Positions 16,061-23,457 of a DNA stretch of 34,537 nt are shown one piece after another. The DNA lies in contig KE354506.1 in the NCBI GenBank assembly GCA_000415505.1, positions 1 through 34,537 of the forward strand, read 5' to 3'. Under the pieces are notes generated by a model. The model made no database searches. It saw nothing but the letters and a program-made list of their open reading frames with translations, and was not told the origin of the DNA. Source of the DNA: Streptomyces afghaniensis 772. GTDB taxonomy: Bacteria > Actinomycetota > Actinomycetes > Streptomycetales > Streptomycetaceae. Both the position numbers and the translations under genes were made by a program. The first letter of the stretch is position 1. The number at the start of each line of letters is the position of its first letter.

Positions 16061-18310
16061 TCAGACCTTGACGGGCTCGCCCTCGTCGTCCCGCGCCGCC
16101 CCTCCCGCGACCGCCTGCGGCGTCTCGTCGTGCGTGAGGTCGGGCAGCCGGTTCAGCCACTTGGGCAGGTACCAGTTGCGCTCCCCGAGCAGCGCCATCA
16201 CCGCCGGCAGCAGCACGCCCCGGATGATCGTCGCATCGATGAGCACCGCGGCCGCGAGGCCGACGCCCATCTGCTTCATGGACTGCATGGACAGCGTCCC
16301 GAAGATCGCGAAGACGGCGACCATGATCACCGCGGCACTGGTGACGACCCCGGCCGTGGTGACCACGCCGTGCCGGATCGCGTCCTTCGTCGCCATACCC
16401 CGCAGCCGCGCCTCGCGGATCCGGGAGACCACGAACACGTGGTAGTCCATCGACAGGCCGAACAGGATGACGAAGAGGAACAGCGGCAGCCAGGTGATGA
16501 TCGCGCCGACGCCCTCCGCCCCCACCAGCGAGGCACCCCAGCCGTGCTGGAAGACCGCAACGAGGATGCCGTAGGCCGCGCCCACCGACAGCAGGTTCAG
16601 CACGATCGACGTCAGCGCGACGGTCAGCGAGCGGAACGACAGCAGCATCAGCGCGAAGGCGAAGACCACGACGAACGCGAAGACCGGGACGACGGCTCCC
16701 GCCAACTGGTCGTTGAAGTCCTTCGAACCCGCGACCTGCCCGGTGATCGGGGCCTCGACGCCGTCGACCTTGCCCAGCGTGGCGGGCCGCACGTCGTCGC
16801 GCAGCTTGTCCAGGCTCGCGCCCGCCTTGTCGAGGTCGGAGCCGCCGACCAGCGGGACGGACACGACCGCGAGGTTCTGCGCGTCGTGCAGCTCGATCTC
16901 CACCGGGCCGCGCGAGGCACCCGAACCGACCGCCCGCTCACGGAAGTCGGCCAGCGCCGACCGCACCTCGGGCGCGTTGATGTCGTCCGCCTTGACGACC
17001 ACCTGGGCCGGGTCCGAGCCGCCCGGGAAGGCCTCGTTGAGCCGGTTGTACGTCTGTACGATCGGCAGCGAGTCGCCGAACTCCTGGTCCAGCGTGAGGT
17101 TCTGGGTCTTCATGCCGACCGCGGGAGCCGCGATGGCGAGCAGCGCTCCGGTCGCCACCGCGACGGACACGACCGGCTTGGCCAGCACCCGCCGCAGCAC
17201 GACCGTCCAGAACCGGCTCTCCCCGTTGCCGCCCTTCCCGCGCCGGCGCAGGAACGGGATACGGCCCTTCTCCACGCGCTCGCCCAGCAGCGACAGCAGC
17301 GCGGGCAGCACGGTCACGGACCCCACCATGGCCACGGCCACCACGATCAGCGAGGCCAGACCCATCGCCTCGAACTCGGCGAGCCCGGTGAACAGCATGC
17401 CCGCCATGGCCACGCACACCGTGACGCCGGAGACCACGATCGCGCGGCCACTGGTCGCGGCGGCGATCCGCAGCGCCGTCTGCGCGTCCCGGCCCGCGGC
17501 GCGCTCCTCCCGCTCGCGGCGCAGATAGAACAGGCAGTAGTCGACACCGACGGCCAGACCGACGAGCAGCATCACGGAGTTCGCCGCGTCCGTCATCGGC
17601 ACCGCGTGGCTGACCACCCCCATCAGGCCCATCGTCGCCATGATCGCGGTGAGCGCCAGCGCCACCGGCAGCAGCGCCGCCACCAGCGCACCGAAGGCGA
17701 TGAGCAGAATGCCGAACGCCACCGGCACCGCGGAGTACTCGGCCTTCTTGAAGTCGTCCCCGAACGCGTCGGCGAACGTCTTCATCATGCTGGCGCCGCC
17801 GATCTCCTCGATCCGCAGCGACCCGTGGTCCTCCTGGACGCCCTCCACGGCCTTCAGCACCGGCTCGACCCGCTCACCGGCGGTGTCCGGCTCGCCGCGC
17901 ATGTCGAACTGCACGAGCGCGCTGCGCCCGTCCTTCGAGATGGTCTTCGTGTCGTACGGCGAGGTCACGTGGGTGACGCGGCCGGTCCCCTCGACGGCCC
18001 GGACCACGTCCGTGACAGCGTCCCGGAACTCGGCGTCGGTGGCCTTCGGACCGGAGCCCCTGGCCTGTATCAGCACGGTCTCGCCGGCCGGTTCGTCGAT
18101 GCCGGCGTCCTCGATGATCTTCGCGGCGGTGTGCGTCTCCCCCTTCAGCTGGTCGCTGTCCTTGACGTCGACCCGGCCCGCCGCCGAACCGAGCCCCGTC
18201 GCCAGGACGACGAACAGCACCCAGATCCCGACGGCAGCCCATCGGTGCCGGGCGCTCCAGCCGCCGGCCCGGGCGGCCAGGCCCCGCACCCGTGCTTCTC
18301 CGTTCCCCAT
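16061..18310 (-). CDS. MMPL-family RND-type membrane transporter
   Basis: A 749-residue inner-membrane protein with the duplicated MMPL layout. One helix follows a cytoplasmic start (HRWAAVGIWVLFVVLATGLG). A first extracellular domain (about residues 40-190) is followed by a five-helix bundle with the Asp motif LLVGLAVGVDYCLFYLRR. After a cytoplasmic linker there is a helix, a second extracellular domain (about 390-530), and a second five-helix bundle with ILFGLSMDYHVFVVSRIREAR. The paired (G)xxxDY motifs carry the proton-relay residues of the family. Substrates are usually lipids or small hydrophobic compounds; none is indicated here. The ATG at 18310 is the only start before the first helix, with a G-rich ribosome-binding site about 12 bases away. 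It ends against the shared terminator. Confidence 0.93.
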   Translation of the reverse strand: MGNGEARVRGLAARAGGWSARHRWAAVGIWVLFVVLATGLGSAAGRVDVKDSDQLKGETHTAAKIIEDAGIDEPAGETVLIQARGSGPKATDAEFRDAVTDVVRAVEGTGRVTHVTSPYDTKTISKDGRSALVQFDMRGEPDTAGERVEPVLKAVEGVQEDHGSLRIEEIGGASMMKTFADAFGDDFKKAEYSAVPVAFGILLIAFGALVAALLPVALALTAIMATMGLMGVVSHAVPMTDAANSVMLLVGLAVGVDYCLFYLRREREERAAGRDAQTALRIAAATSGRAIVVSGVTVCVAMAGMLFTGLAEFEAMGLASLIVVAVAMVGSVTVLPALLSLLGERVEKGRIPFLRRRGKGGNGESRFWTVVLRRVLAKPVVSVAVATGALLAIAAPAVGMKTQNLTLDQEFGDSLPIVQTYNRLNEAFPGGSDPAQVVVKADDINAPEVRSALADFRERAVGSGASRGPVEIELHDAQNLAVVSVPLVGGSDLDKAGASLDKLRDDVRPATLGKVDGVEAPITGQVAGSKDFNDQLAGAVVPVFAFVVVFAFALMLLSFRSLTVALTSIVLNLLSVGAAYGILVAVFQHGWGASLVGAEGVGAIITWLPLFLFVILFGLSMDYHVFVVSRIREARLRGMATKDAIRHGVVTTAGVVTSAAVIMVAVFAIFGTLSMQSMKQMGVGLAAAVLIDATIIRGVLLPAVMALLGERNWYLPKWLNRLPDLTHDETPQAVAGGAARDDEGEPVKV

Positions 18311-18555
18311 GACGGGCTTGCCCCCCTCGTGATGCGGGGGCGGCCCCCTGCCGACCCCTTTCGTATCGAAGGTATGGGCCGGATAAAGCCGCCACGTCGT
18401 GCTGCCCGGCGAAGTCGCGGGGCAGGACCTCATCCCCATGGCCCGCGTTCTCTCCCCACTGAGGAGGACGGCGACGGGCGGTGGCCCCTTACACATATCG
18501 GGACCCGAAGGGTGACATACCGGTCTCCTCGGGTGTGTGGATCCTGAGCAGAAGG

Positions 18556-18585
18556 TTGTGCCTCACAGTGACCGGTGAGTAATTT
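18556..18585 (+). promoter_or_regulatory. Promoter with dyad-containing spacer upstream of DUF1697
   Basis: -35 TTGTGC (18556-18561), an 18-base spacer and -10 TAATTT (18580-18585). The spacer itself is an interrupted dyad, CTCAC-N8-GTGAG (18562-18579), so it may hold a repressor site. Confidence 0.5.
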
Positions 18586-18609
18586 ACGGGGCTCGGGCAG
18601 TCGCCCACC

Positions 18610-18644
18610 GGCCGTCGTGCCCACCCCCACGGGGCACGACGGCC
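18610..18644 (+). terminator. 13-bp hairpin in the 5' region of DUF1697
   Basis: GGCCGTCGTGCCC (18610-18622) and GGGCACGACGGCC (18632-18644) form a perfect stem with a 9-base loop. It lies between the predicted promoter and the gene start at 18661, so it may be an attenuator or 5' stabiliser. The alternative is that DUF1697 has its own leaderless start from TATGGT at 18649-18654, six bases before the ATG. Confidence 0.45.
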
Positions 18645-18660
18645 GCCTTATGGTGAGCGG

Positions 18661-19209
18661 ATGACGACGACGTACGCGGCACTGTTGCGCGGGATCAACG
18701 TGGGCGGCAGCAGAAAGGTCCCGATGGCGGACCTGCGCACACTCCTGACAGGCCTCGGCCACGAGGACGTACGGACGTACCTCCAGAGCGGCCAGGCCGT
18801 GTTCGCCTCCGGCCACGGTGACGAGGAGTCGCTGGCCGCCGAGATCGGGCACGCCGTCGAGAAGCACTTCGGTTTCGGCGTCGACGTGATCGTGCGCGAT
18901 CACGCCTATCTGAAGGCGATCGCCGACGCCTGCCCGTTCCCGGCCGCCGACCTGGAACCCAAGCAGCTCCACGTCACCTACTTCTCCGCCCCCGTGACCC
19001 CCGAGCGCTTCGCGGAGATCGACGAATCCGCCTACCTCCCCGAGGAGTTCCGCCTGGGAGACCGCGCCCTGTACCTGTACGCCCCGAACGGCCTGGGCCG
19101 CTCCAAGCTGGCCGAACACCTCTCGAAGCCGCGCATCAACAAGGGCGTCATCGCCACGACCCGCAACTGGAACACCGTCGTCAAGCTGGTGGAGCTCACG
19201 GGTGCCTGA
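18661..19209 (+). CDS. DUF1697 family protein
   Basis: A 182-residue cytoplasmic protein with the hallmark DUF1697 N-terminus YAALLRGINVGGSRKVPMAD followed by VRTYLQSGQAVFAS, and the C-terminal block GRSKLAEHLSKPRINKGVIA then TTRNWNTVVKLVEL. Length matches the family. It is a common single-copy protein in Actinobacteria without an assigned reaction. No clear Shine-Dalgarno precedes the ATG; the upstream layout allows a leaderless start. It overlaps the next gene by eight bases, so the two are probably translated together. Confidence 0.88.
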   Translation: MTTTYAALLRGINVGGSRKVPMADLRTLLTGLGHEDVRTYLQSGQAVFASGHGDEESLAAEIGHAVEKHFGFGVDVIVRDHAYLKAIADACPFPAADLEPKQLHVTYFSAPVTPERFAEIDESAYLPEEFRLGDRALYLYAPNGLGRSKLAEHLSKPRINKGVIATTRNWNTVVKLVELTGA

Positions 19210-19576
19210 ACACGACCCGGCCGTCGAGGCCGCCGTCGAGGGCGAGTTGGCGCTGCTCGACCCGGACGTGCGCCGCTCGCCCGAACGGGTCGGGGCGCTG
19301 CTGCACCCCGACTTCCACGAGTTCGGCGCCTCCGGGCGGCACTGGAGCCGGGCCGCCATCATGGCCGCCCTGGCCGAGACCACCGACCTCGAGTCGCCGC
19401 CCGTCGTCACCTCCCAGGTGCGCGGCGTACGGCTGGCCCCCGATCTCGTCCACCTCACCTTCGACACCGAGTACGACGGCAGACACGCCCACCGCAGTTC
19501 GCTGTGGCGGCGGACCGAGGACGGATGGCTGCTGTACTTCCACCAGGCGACGCCGTTCAGCGAGCGGCAGGAGTGA
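19202..19576 (+). CDS. NTF2-like / DUF4440 protein
   Basis: A 124-residue protein of the nuclear-transport-factor-2-like (SnoaL/DUF4440) fold, a small cone-shaped alpha+beta barrel used for binding or simple catalysis. Its pattern is an N-terminal helix pair (AAVEGELALLDPDVRRSPER), LLHPDFHEFGASGRHWSR, and a C-terminal sheet (VHLTFDTEYDGR, HRSSLWRRTEDGWLLYFHQA). The GTG start at 19202 lies inside the end of the DUF1697 gene, an eight-base overlap that implies translational coupling. The ligand or reaction is unknown. Confidence 0.82.
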   Translation: MPEHDPAVEAAVEGELALLDPDVRRSPERVGALLHPDFHEFGASGRHWSRAAIMAALAETTDLESPPVVTSQVRGVRLAPDLVHLTFDTEYDGRHAHRSSLWRRTEDGWLLYFHQATPFSERQE

Positions 19577-19631
19577 CCTTCCGGTCGCCGAGGCAGGGCG
19601 GGTACGACGTGATCCCGGCCGGGACGGTCCC

Positions 19632-19660
19632 TTGGCCGACGACCCCGGACGTTTGGCCGA
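19632..19660 (+). repeat. Two 8-bp direct repeats upstream of gvpO
   Basis: TTGGCCGA occurs at 19632-19639 and 19653-19660, a 21-base period (two helical turns), about 40-70 bases before the gvpO start. It may be a tandem regulator site. A GGGTAC at 19600-19605 resembles the -10 of stress-sigma (SigB-type) promoters, but I found no matching -35. Confidence 0.4.
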
Positions 19661-19700
19661 AACACCCCCGCACGAACCGGGGCCTTGGCACGGTAGGACC

Positions 19701-19997
19701 ATGACGAGCACCGATGACCAGGCGACTCCATCCGGTCGTACGACGGCCGTCCAGGCCATGCGCGGCGCGGCGGCCCAGCTTGCCGAACTGCTCGGCACGG
19801 CCCCCGACTCCGTCACCGCCGTCCGCCCGACGCCCGATGGCTGGACGGCCGACGTGGAGGTCGTGGAACTGGAGCGGGTCCCCGACACCATGACCATCAT
19901 GGCGACCTACCAGGTCACCCTCGACCCGGAGGGCCGGCTCCTGGGCTACGAACGGGTGCGCCGGTACGCCCGCGGCCAACTCGACCGAGGCCGCTGA
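19701..19997 (+). CDS. gvpO: Gas vesicle protein GvpO
   Basis: A 98-residue protein. The ATG at 19701 (MTSTDDQATPSGRTTAVQAM) is preceded by AGGA; an upstream in-frame ATG gives an unlikely extension. The domain is the small GvpO/PepSY-like fold: helix AAAQLAELLGTAPDSVTAV, strand DGWTADVEVVELERVPDT, strand MATYQVTLDPEGRLLGYERV and the end RRYARGQ. It is the first gene of actinobacterial gvp clusters and is thought to be needed for, or to regulate, vesicle formation. It is followed by a 125-base gap and then gvpA, so it may be transcribed with or apart from it. Confidence 0.88.
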   Translation: MTSTDDQATPSGRTTAVQAMRGAAAQLAELLGTAPDSVTAVRPTPDGWTADVEVVELERVPDTMTIMATYQVTLDPEGRLLGYERVRRYARGQLDRGR

Positions 19998-20122
19998 CGC
20001 GCCTCCTGCTGCTCTCGACTCCCCTCCGCGGGACCCGTTTTCGGTGTCTGCGTGAACACGCCCGCCGCCACCCCCGTACCTACGGGCGGCACGAGAACGA
20101 GTCTCGCGAGAGGAATCGCACC

Positions 20123-20518
20123 GTGACCGTCATGACGCACACCGGCGGGACGCAACCCGCCACCACCTCCAGCGGCTCGGGGACCGGCGGCCTCTTCGAC
20201 ATCCTGGAACTGATCCTGGACCGCGGACTCGTGATCGACGTGTTCGTCCGTGTCTCCCTGGTCGGCATCGAGATCCTGAAGATCGACATACGGATCGTCA
20301 TCGCGAGCGTCGACACCTACCTCCGGTTCGCCGAGGCCTGCAACCGCCTCGACCTCGAGTCCGGCCGCAAGGCCCCCGACAAGCTCACCGACATAGTCGG
20401 CAACCTCGTCGAGAGCGGCGCCCGGGGCAAGACCAGCGGAGCGATCGGCGGTGCCATCGACGCGATCGGCGACATCTTCGACCGCGACGACAAGGACGGC
20501 AGGGAGGAAGACCGGTGA
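20123..20518 (+). CDS. gvpA: Gas vesicle structural protein GvpA
   Basis: A 131-residue shell protein. The GTG at 20123 has an AGGA site nine bases upstream (an ATG at 20132 is also in frame). Residues about 25-85 are the conserved GvpA core: GLFDILELILDRGLVIDVFV, then RVSLVGIEILKIDIRIVIAS and VDTYLRFAEA. This gives the helix-strand-strand-helix unit that polymerises into ribs of the gas-permeable, water-excluding shell. It has a 40-50 residue polar C-terminal tail (GRKAPDKLTDIVGNLVESGA onward), longer than cyanobacterial GvpA but usual for Streptomyces. It overlaps gvpF by GTGA. A TCTCGCGAGA palindrome (20102-20111) touches the ribosome-binding site. Confidence 0.92.
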   Translation: MTVMTHTGGTQPATTSSGSGTGGLFDILELILDRGLVIDVFVRVSLVGIEILKIDIRIVIASVDTYLRFAEACNRLDLESGRKAPDKLTDIVGNLVESGARGKTSGAIGGAIDAIGDIFDRDDKDGREEDR

Positions 20519-21234
20519 GCGGTGTCTACGTCTACGCCGTCACCCGCTCCGACCACCCCCTGCGGCTCGACGGCCTGCGCACCGTCGGCGGGACCGACGA
20601 CCCCCCGCGCGTGGTCGTCCACGGCCCGCTCGCCGCCGTGGTCAGCGCCGCACCCCCCGACCTGCGTCCCAAACGGCGCGACCTCGCCGCCCACCAGGAA
20701 CTCCAGGAACGGCTCATGGCCGACGGCTCGGTCCTGCCCATGCGGTTCGGCCTGCTCGCCCCCGACGACACCGCCGTCAGGACGGCCCTGGAGGAGCAGG
20801 GCCAGGCCTACGCCCGAAGGCTCGGCGAACTGCACGGCACCGCAGAGTTCAACCTCAAGGCCGCTCGCGACCAGGACGACCTGCTGCGCGAGGTGCTCGA
20901 CGCGTCCGAGGAGGCCCGCCGGCTCAACCGGTGCACCCGCGACGGCACCGGCAGCTACGAGGACCGGCTCGCCCTCGGCGAACTGGTCGCCCGGCAGGTC
21001 GACGCCCGGCAGCGGCGGCAGGCCGAGGAGATCGTCGGACGGCTGTCCGGACTCGCCAGATCCAGCGTCGTGGCGGACCCGGCCAAGGACGACTTCCTCA
21101 ACGTGTCGTTCCTCGTCGAACGCGCCCGCGCCGAGGAGTTCACCACGGCCGGCCGGCGCCTGGCCCAGGACTACGGCGCCGCCTACGACTTCCGGCTGCG
21201 CGGCCCCCTGCCCCCCTACAGCTTCGCCGCCTGA
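20515..21234 (+). CDS. gvpF: Gas vesicle protein GvpF (GvpF/L family)
   Basis: A 239-residue accessory protein starting MSGVYVYAVTRSDHPLRLDG, GTG start within the gvpA stop (GTGA overlap). The two-domain GvpF/L pattern is clear: an N-terminal ferredoxin-like part, the joining motif LAAHQELQERLMADGSVLPM then RFG, and a C-terminal part ending in DFRLRGPLPPYSFA. GvpF proteins bind GvpA and are thought to help start or chaperone shell assembly. It lies in the middle of a tightly overlapping run (gvpA-F-G-J-L) and is a paralogue of gvpL downstream. Confidence 0.92.
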   Translation: MSGVYVYAVTRSDHPLRLDGLRTVGGTDDPPRVVVHGPLAAVVSAAPPDLRPKRRDLAAHQELQERLMADGSVLPMRFGLLAPDDTAVRTALEEQGQAYARRLGELHGTAEFNLKAARDQDDLLREVLDASEEARRLNRCTRDGTGSYEDRLALGELVARQVDARQRRQAEEIVGRLSGLARSSVVADPAKDDFLNVSFLVERARAEEFTTAGRRLAQDYGAAYDFRLRGPLPPYSFAA

Positions 21235-21235
21235 C

Positions 21236-21487
21236 ATGGGTCTGCTCACCGGCATCCTCACCCTCCCGCTCGCGCCCCTGCGCACCACCCTCTGGGCCGC
21301 CGAGCAGCTCCAGGCAGCCGCCGAGGCGCAGTACTACGACCCGGCCCCCGTCCGGCAGGCCCTCGTCGACCTGGAACGGGCCCTGCTGGAGGGTCGCGTC
21401 GACGAGGACGAGTACGACCGCCGCGAGGACGAACTGCTGGACCGACTCGACGAGATCACCGCCCGGAGACGAGCCCTGCGACCATGA
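21236..21487 (+). CDS. gvpG: Gas vesicle protein GvpG
   Basis: An 83-residue protein (MGLLTGILTLPLAPLRTTLW) with the typical hydrophobic N-terminus, then AAEQLQAAAEAQYYDPAPVR and a charged helix AEGRVDEDEYDRREDELLDR-like segment (ALLEGRVDEDEYDRREDELL). It starts one base after the gvpF stop and overlaps gvpJ by ATGA. GvpG is a small accessory protein required for vesicle formation in other organisms. Length and position match actinobacterial clusters. Confidence 0.88.
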   Translation: MGLLTGILTLPLAPLRTTLWAAEQLQAAAEAQYYDPAPVRQALVDLERALLEGRVDEDEYDRREDELLDRLDEITARRRALRP

Positions 21488-21846
21488 CCCATCCGGCAAC
21501 AGGCGGACTCACCGGGCCGCCCCGCCTTCCCTCCCCCTACGACCACGGGCCCGGCGCCCAGAGCGCCAACCTCGCCGACATCCTCGAACGCGTCCTCGAC
21601 AAGGGCGTGGTCATCGCCGGCGACATCCGGATCAACCTGCTCGACATCGAACTGCTCACCATCAAGCTGCGCCTGCTCGTCGCGTCCGTCGACAAGGCGA
21701 AGGAGATGGGCATCGACTGGTGGGAACACGATCCCTCCCTCTCCTCCCGCGCCGCCCGCCCCGAGCGGTCCCTGGCCGACGAGAACGAACGACTGCGCGC
21801 CGAGATCGCCGCCCTCAAGGCGGCCGACAGGAGGCCGGAGCCATGA
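21484..21846 (+). CDS. gvpJ: Gas vesicle protein GvpJ (GvpA/J/M family)
   Basis: A 120-residue GvpA-related minor protein. The core SANLADILERVLDKGVVIAG then DIRINLLDIELLTIKLRLLV and ASVDKAKEMGIDWWEHDPSL is the GvpJ version, and the IDWWE motif is typical of GvpJ rather than GvpA. An N-terminal Pro-rich stretch and a C-terminal coiled-coil-like helix (DENERLRAEIAALKAADR) flank it. It overlaps both neighbours by ATGA. GvpJ is thought to make or seed the conical tips. In Streptomyces the gvpY and gvpZ genes usually come before it; they are absent here. GvpS is the less likely alternative name. Confidence 0.82.
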   Translation: MTHPATGGLTGPPRLPSPYDHGPGAQSANLADILERVLDKGVVIAGDIRINLLDIELLTIKLRLLVASVDKAKEMGIDWWEHDPSLSSRAARPERSLADENERLRAEIAALKAADRRPEP

Positions 21847-22673
21847 CCGACCCGACCGACCCGAACGTCGTCTACGTCTACGCGGTCCTGCGCCGCACCC
21901 CCGAGGCCGCCGCGGCGGTGACGGCCGTGCGCGGCGTCGCCGGCGACCCGATCCACCTCGTGGCGCCCGCCGACCCCACCTCCCGGCTGGCCTTCGCCGT
22001 CGGCCACGTCCCGGCCGCCGTCTACGACGAGGCGCCCCTCAAGGCCCACCTCGACGACCTGGACTGGATGGAGTCCACGGTCCGCTCCCACCACGCCGTG
22101 GTCGCCGCGCTCGTCGCGAGCGGCACCGCCGTCCTGCCCCTGCGCCTGGCCACCGTCTACCCCGACGAGGACCGCGCCCGGCAGGCCCTCGACACCCGCC
22201 GCGCGTACTTCCTGTCCCTCCTGGACCGCCTGACCGGCCACGTCGAACTCGGCGTCAAGATCTACGCAACACCCGACATCACACCACCCGAGCCGGACTC
22301 CGGCACCGGACCGGAAACGCCCACCGGCCTCGGCGTCGGCCGCGCCTACCTGTCGATCCGCCGCCGCAGACAGCGCAGAAACGAGGAAGCCTGGCGTACG
22401 GTCGCACAGGCCGCCGCACACCTCACTCGGACGGCCGGCACCCTCGCCGTCGACCGCGTCGCACACACCCCGCAACGCGGAAGCCTCGCGGGCCCGGCCC
22501 CCGGCACCAACGTCGGCAACGACGCCTACCTCGTCCCCGCCGACCGCGTTGACGCCTTCCGCGCCGCCCTACTGGCGGCCGCCGAGGGCGTCCCCGGCCT
22601 CCGCGTCGAGGTCACCGGCCCGTGGGCCCCCTACTCCTTCGCACTCCAGCCGGAGCCGGAACCTGCCGCGTGA
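21843..22673 (+). CDS. gvpL: Gas vesicle protein GvpL (GvpF/L family)
   Basis: A 276-residue GvpF paralogue starting MTDPTDPNVVYVYAVLRRTP. It has the linker motif WMESTVRSHHAVVAALVASG followed by AVLPLRLATVY, a basic helix (YLSIRRRRQRRNEEAW) and the C-terminal RVEVTGPWAPYSFA typical of GvpL. It is the last gene of the run; the usual Streptomyces followers gvpS and gvpK are missing and a convergent gene begins 39 bases later. It probably acts as an assembly platform for the minor gas-vesicle proteins. Confidence 0.9.
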   Translation: MTDPTDPNVVYVYAVLRRTPEAAAAVTAVRGVAGDPIHLVAPADPTSRLAFAVGHVPAAVYDEAPLKAHLDDLDWMESTVRSHHAVVAALVASGTAVLPLRLATVYPDEDRARQALDTRRAYFLSLLDRLTGHVELGVKIYATPDITPPEPDSGTGPETPTGLGVGRAYLSIRRRRQRRNEEAWRTVAQAAAHLTRTAGTLAVDRVAHTPQRGSLAGPAPGTNVGNDAYLVPADRVDAFRAALLAAAEGVPGLRVEVTGPWAPYSFALQPEPEPAA

Positions 22674-22689
22674 GGGCCCGTCGGGGCCC
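22674..22689. terminator. Short GC hairpin between gvpL and the chelatase gene
   Basis: GGGCCC (22674-22679) and GGGCCC (22684-22689) with a GTCG loop form a 6-bp stem directly after the gvpL stop, in the 39-base gap between convergent genes. It is short and has no T-run. Confidence 0.45.
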
Positions 22690-22712
22690 CTGCCCTGATG
22701 GCCGCTTCTCCC

Positions 22713-23453
22713 TCAGGCACTCGCAGCCGCCAACGCCGGCACCCGAGCCGCCTCGTACCGCTCCAGCACCACCCGGGCCACCTCCGGCGCCGGCCCCAGT
22801 ACGTCCGCCAGAACGTCCGCCTGAGCCGCGCCCCGCGCGATGCGGTCCGGGAGGAAGCCGGGAGCGAGGACGTAGGGGGCGACCGCCACCCGGGCGCAGC
22901 CGAGGGCCCGGAGATCCCGGACGGCGTCCTCCGTGCGGGGGAGAGATGCGGAGGCGAACGCAGGCCGCACGGCGCACCAACCGGTGTGCCGCCACTCCCG
23001 CGCGATTTCTGCGATCACTGCGATCGCCTCCGGGTCGGTGGACCCCGCCGAGGCCAGCACGACCCCGGTCGAGGACTTGTCGGCGGGGGACAGGCCCGCC
23101 TCGTGCAGGCGGCGCTCCAGGGCGGAGAGCAACAGGGGCGACGGGCCCAGGACCTCCGCCTGGCGGATACGGAGCTGTGGGGGTGCATCCGCGAGGACCG
23201 CCGGGATGTCCGCCTTCGCGTGGAACGCCCGGGTCAGCAGGAGGGGGAGGGCCACGACGTCCCGGACACCCTGGACCGCCAGGGACTCCAGCACCCCCTG
23301 CACCGAGGGCACGTTGAAGTCCAGGAAGCCCGTTTCCACACGTACGTCGGGGCGCAGGGAGCGGACCCGGCGTACCAGGGCATGCACCGTCGCGGCGTGC
23401 CGCGGGTCGCGGCTGCCGTGCGCGATGACGAGGAGGACGGGCTTGTTGATCAC
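22713..23453 (-). CDS. Sirohydrochlorin chelatase (CbiX/SirB family)
   Basis: A 246-residue class II chelatase. It inserts iron (siroheme) or cobalt (cobalamin) into sirohydrochlorin. The N-terminal half has VLLVIAHGSRDPRHAATVHA with the metal-binding/catalytic His, then ALPLLLTRAFHAKADIPAVL with a second His; a related second half (VVLASAGSTDPEAIAV, VAPYVLAPGFLPDRIARGA) makes a fused double-domain form. The GTG start at 23453 is four bases after the ssuC stop, so it is the last gene of the sulfur operon. That position next to the siroheme enzyme CysI favours ferrochelation (SirB role). No uroporphyrinogen methyltransferase is in the window. Confidence 0.87.
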   Translation of the reverse strand: MINKPVLLVIAHGSRDPRHAATVHALVRRVRSLRPDVRVETGFLDFNVPSVQGVLESLAVQGVRDVVALPLLLTRAFHAKADIPAVLADAPPQLRIRQAEVLGPSPLLLSALERRLHEAGLSPADKSSTGVVLASAGSTDPEAIAVIAEIAREWRHTGWCAVRPAFASASLPRTEDAVRDLRALGCARVAVAPYVLAPGFLPDRIARGAAQADVLADVLGPAPEVARVVLERYEAARVPALAAASA

Positions 23454-23457
23454 GGGT

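Larger units (their letters stand above)
18311..18660. other. Divergent intergenic region between MMPL and DUF1697 genes
   Basis: These 350 bases hold a plausible plus-strand promoter (18556-18585) and a 13-bp hairpin (18610-18644) before the DUF1697 gene. On the MMPL side there is only a small TTCG-TAT-CGAA dyad (about 18359-18369). I found no convincing small ORF in the rest. Confidence 0.55.

Noticed and set aside
16130-18547. 805-codon plus-strand frame across the MMPL gene
   Set aside because: Antisense shadow rich in Arg/His/Gln; the minus strand encodes a textbook MMPL transporter.
20102-20111. TCTCGCGAGA palindrome before gvpA as a separate operator
   Set aside because: Short and GC-centred, and it overlaps the ribosome-binding site; chance or a local hairpin is as likely, so it is only noted under gvpA.
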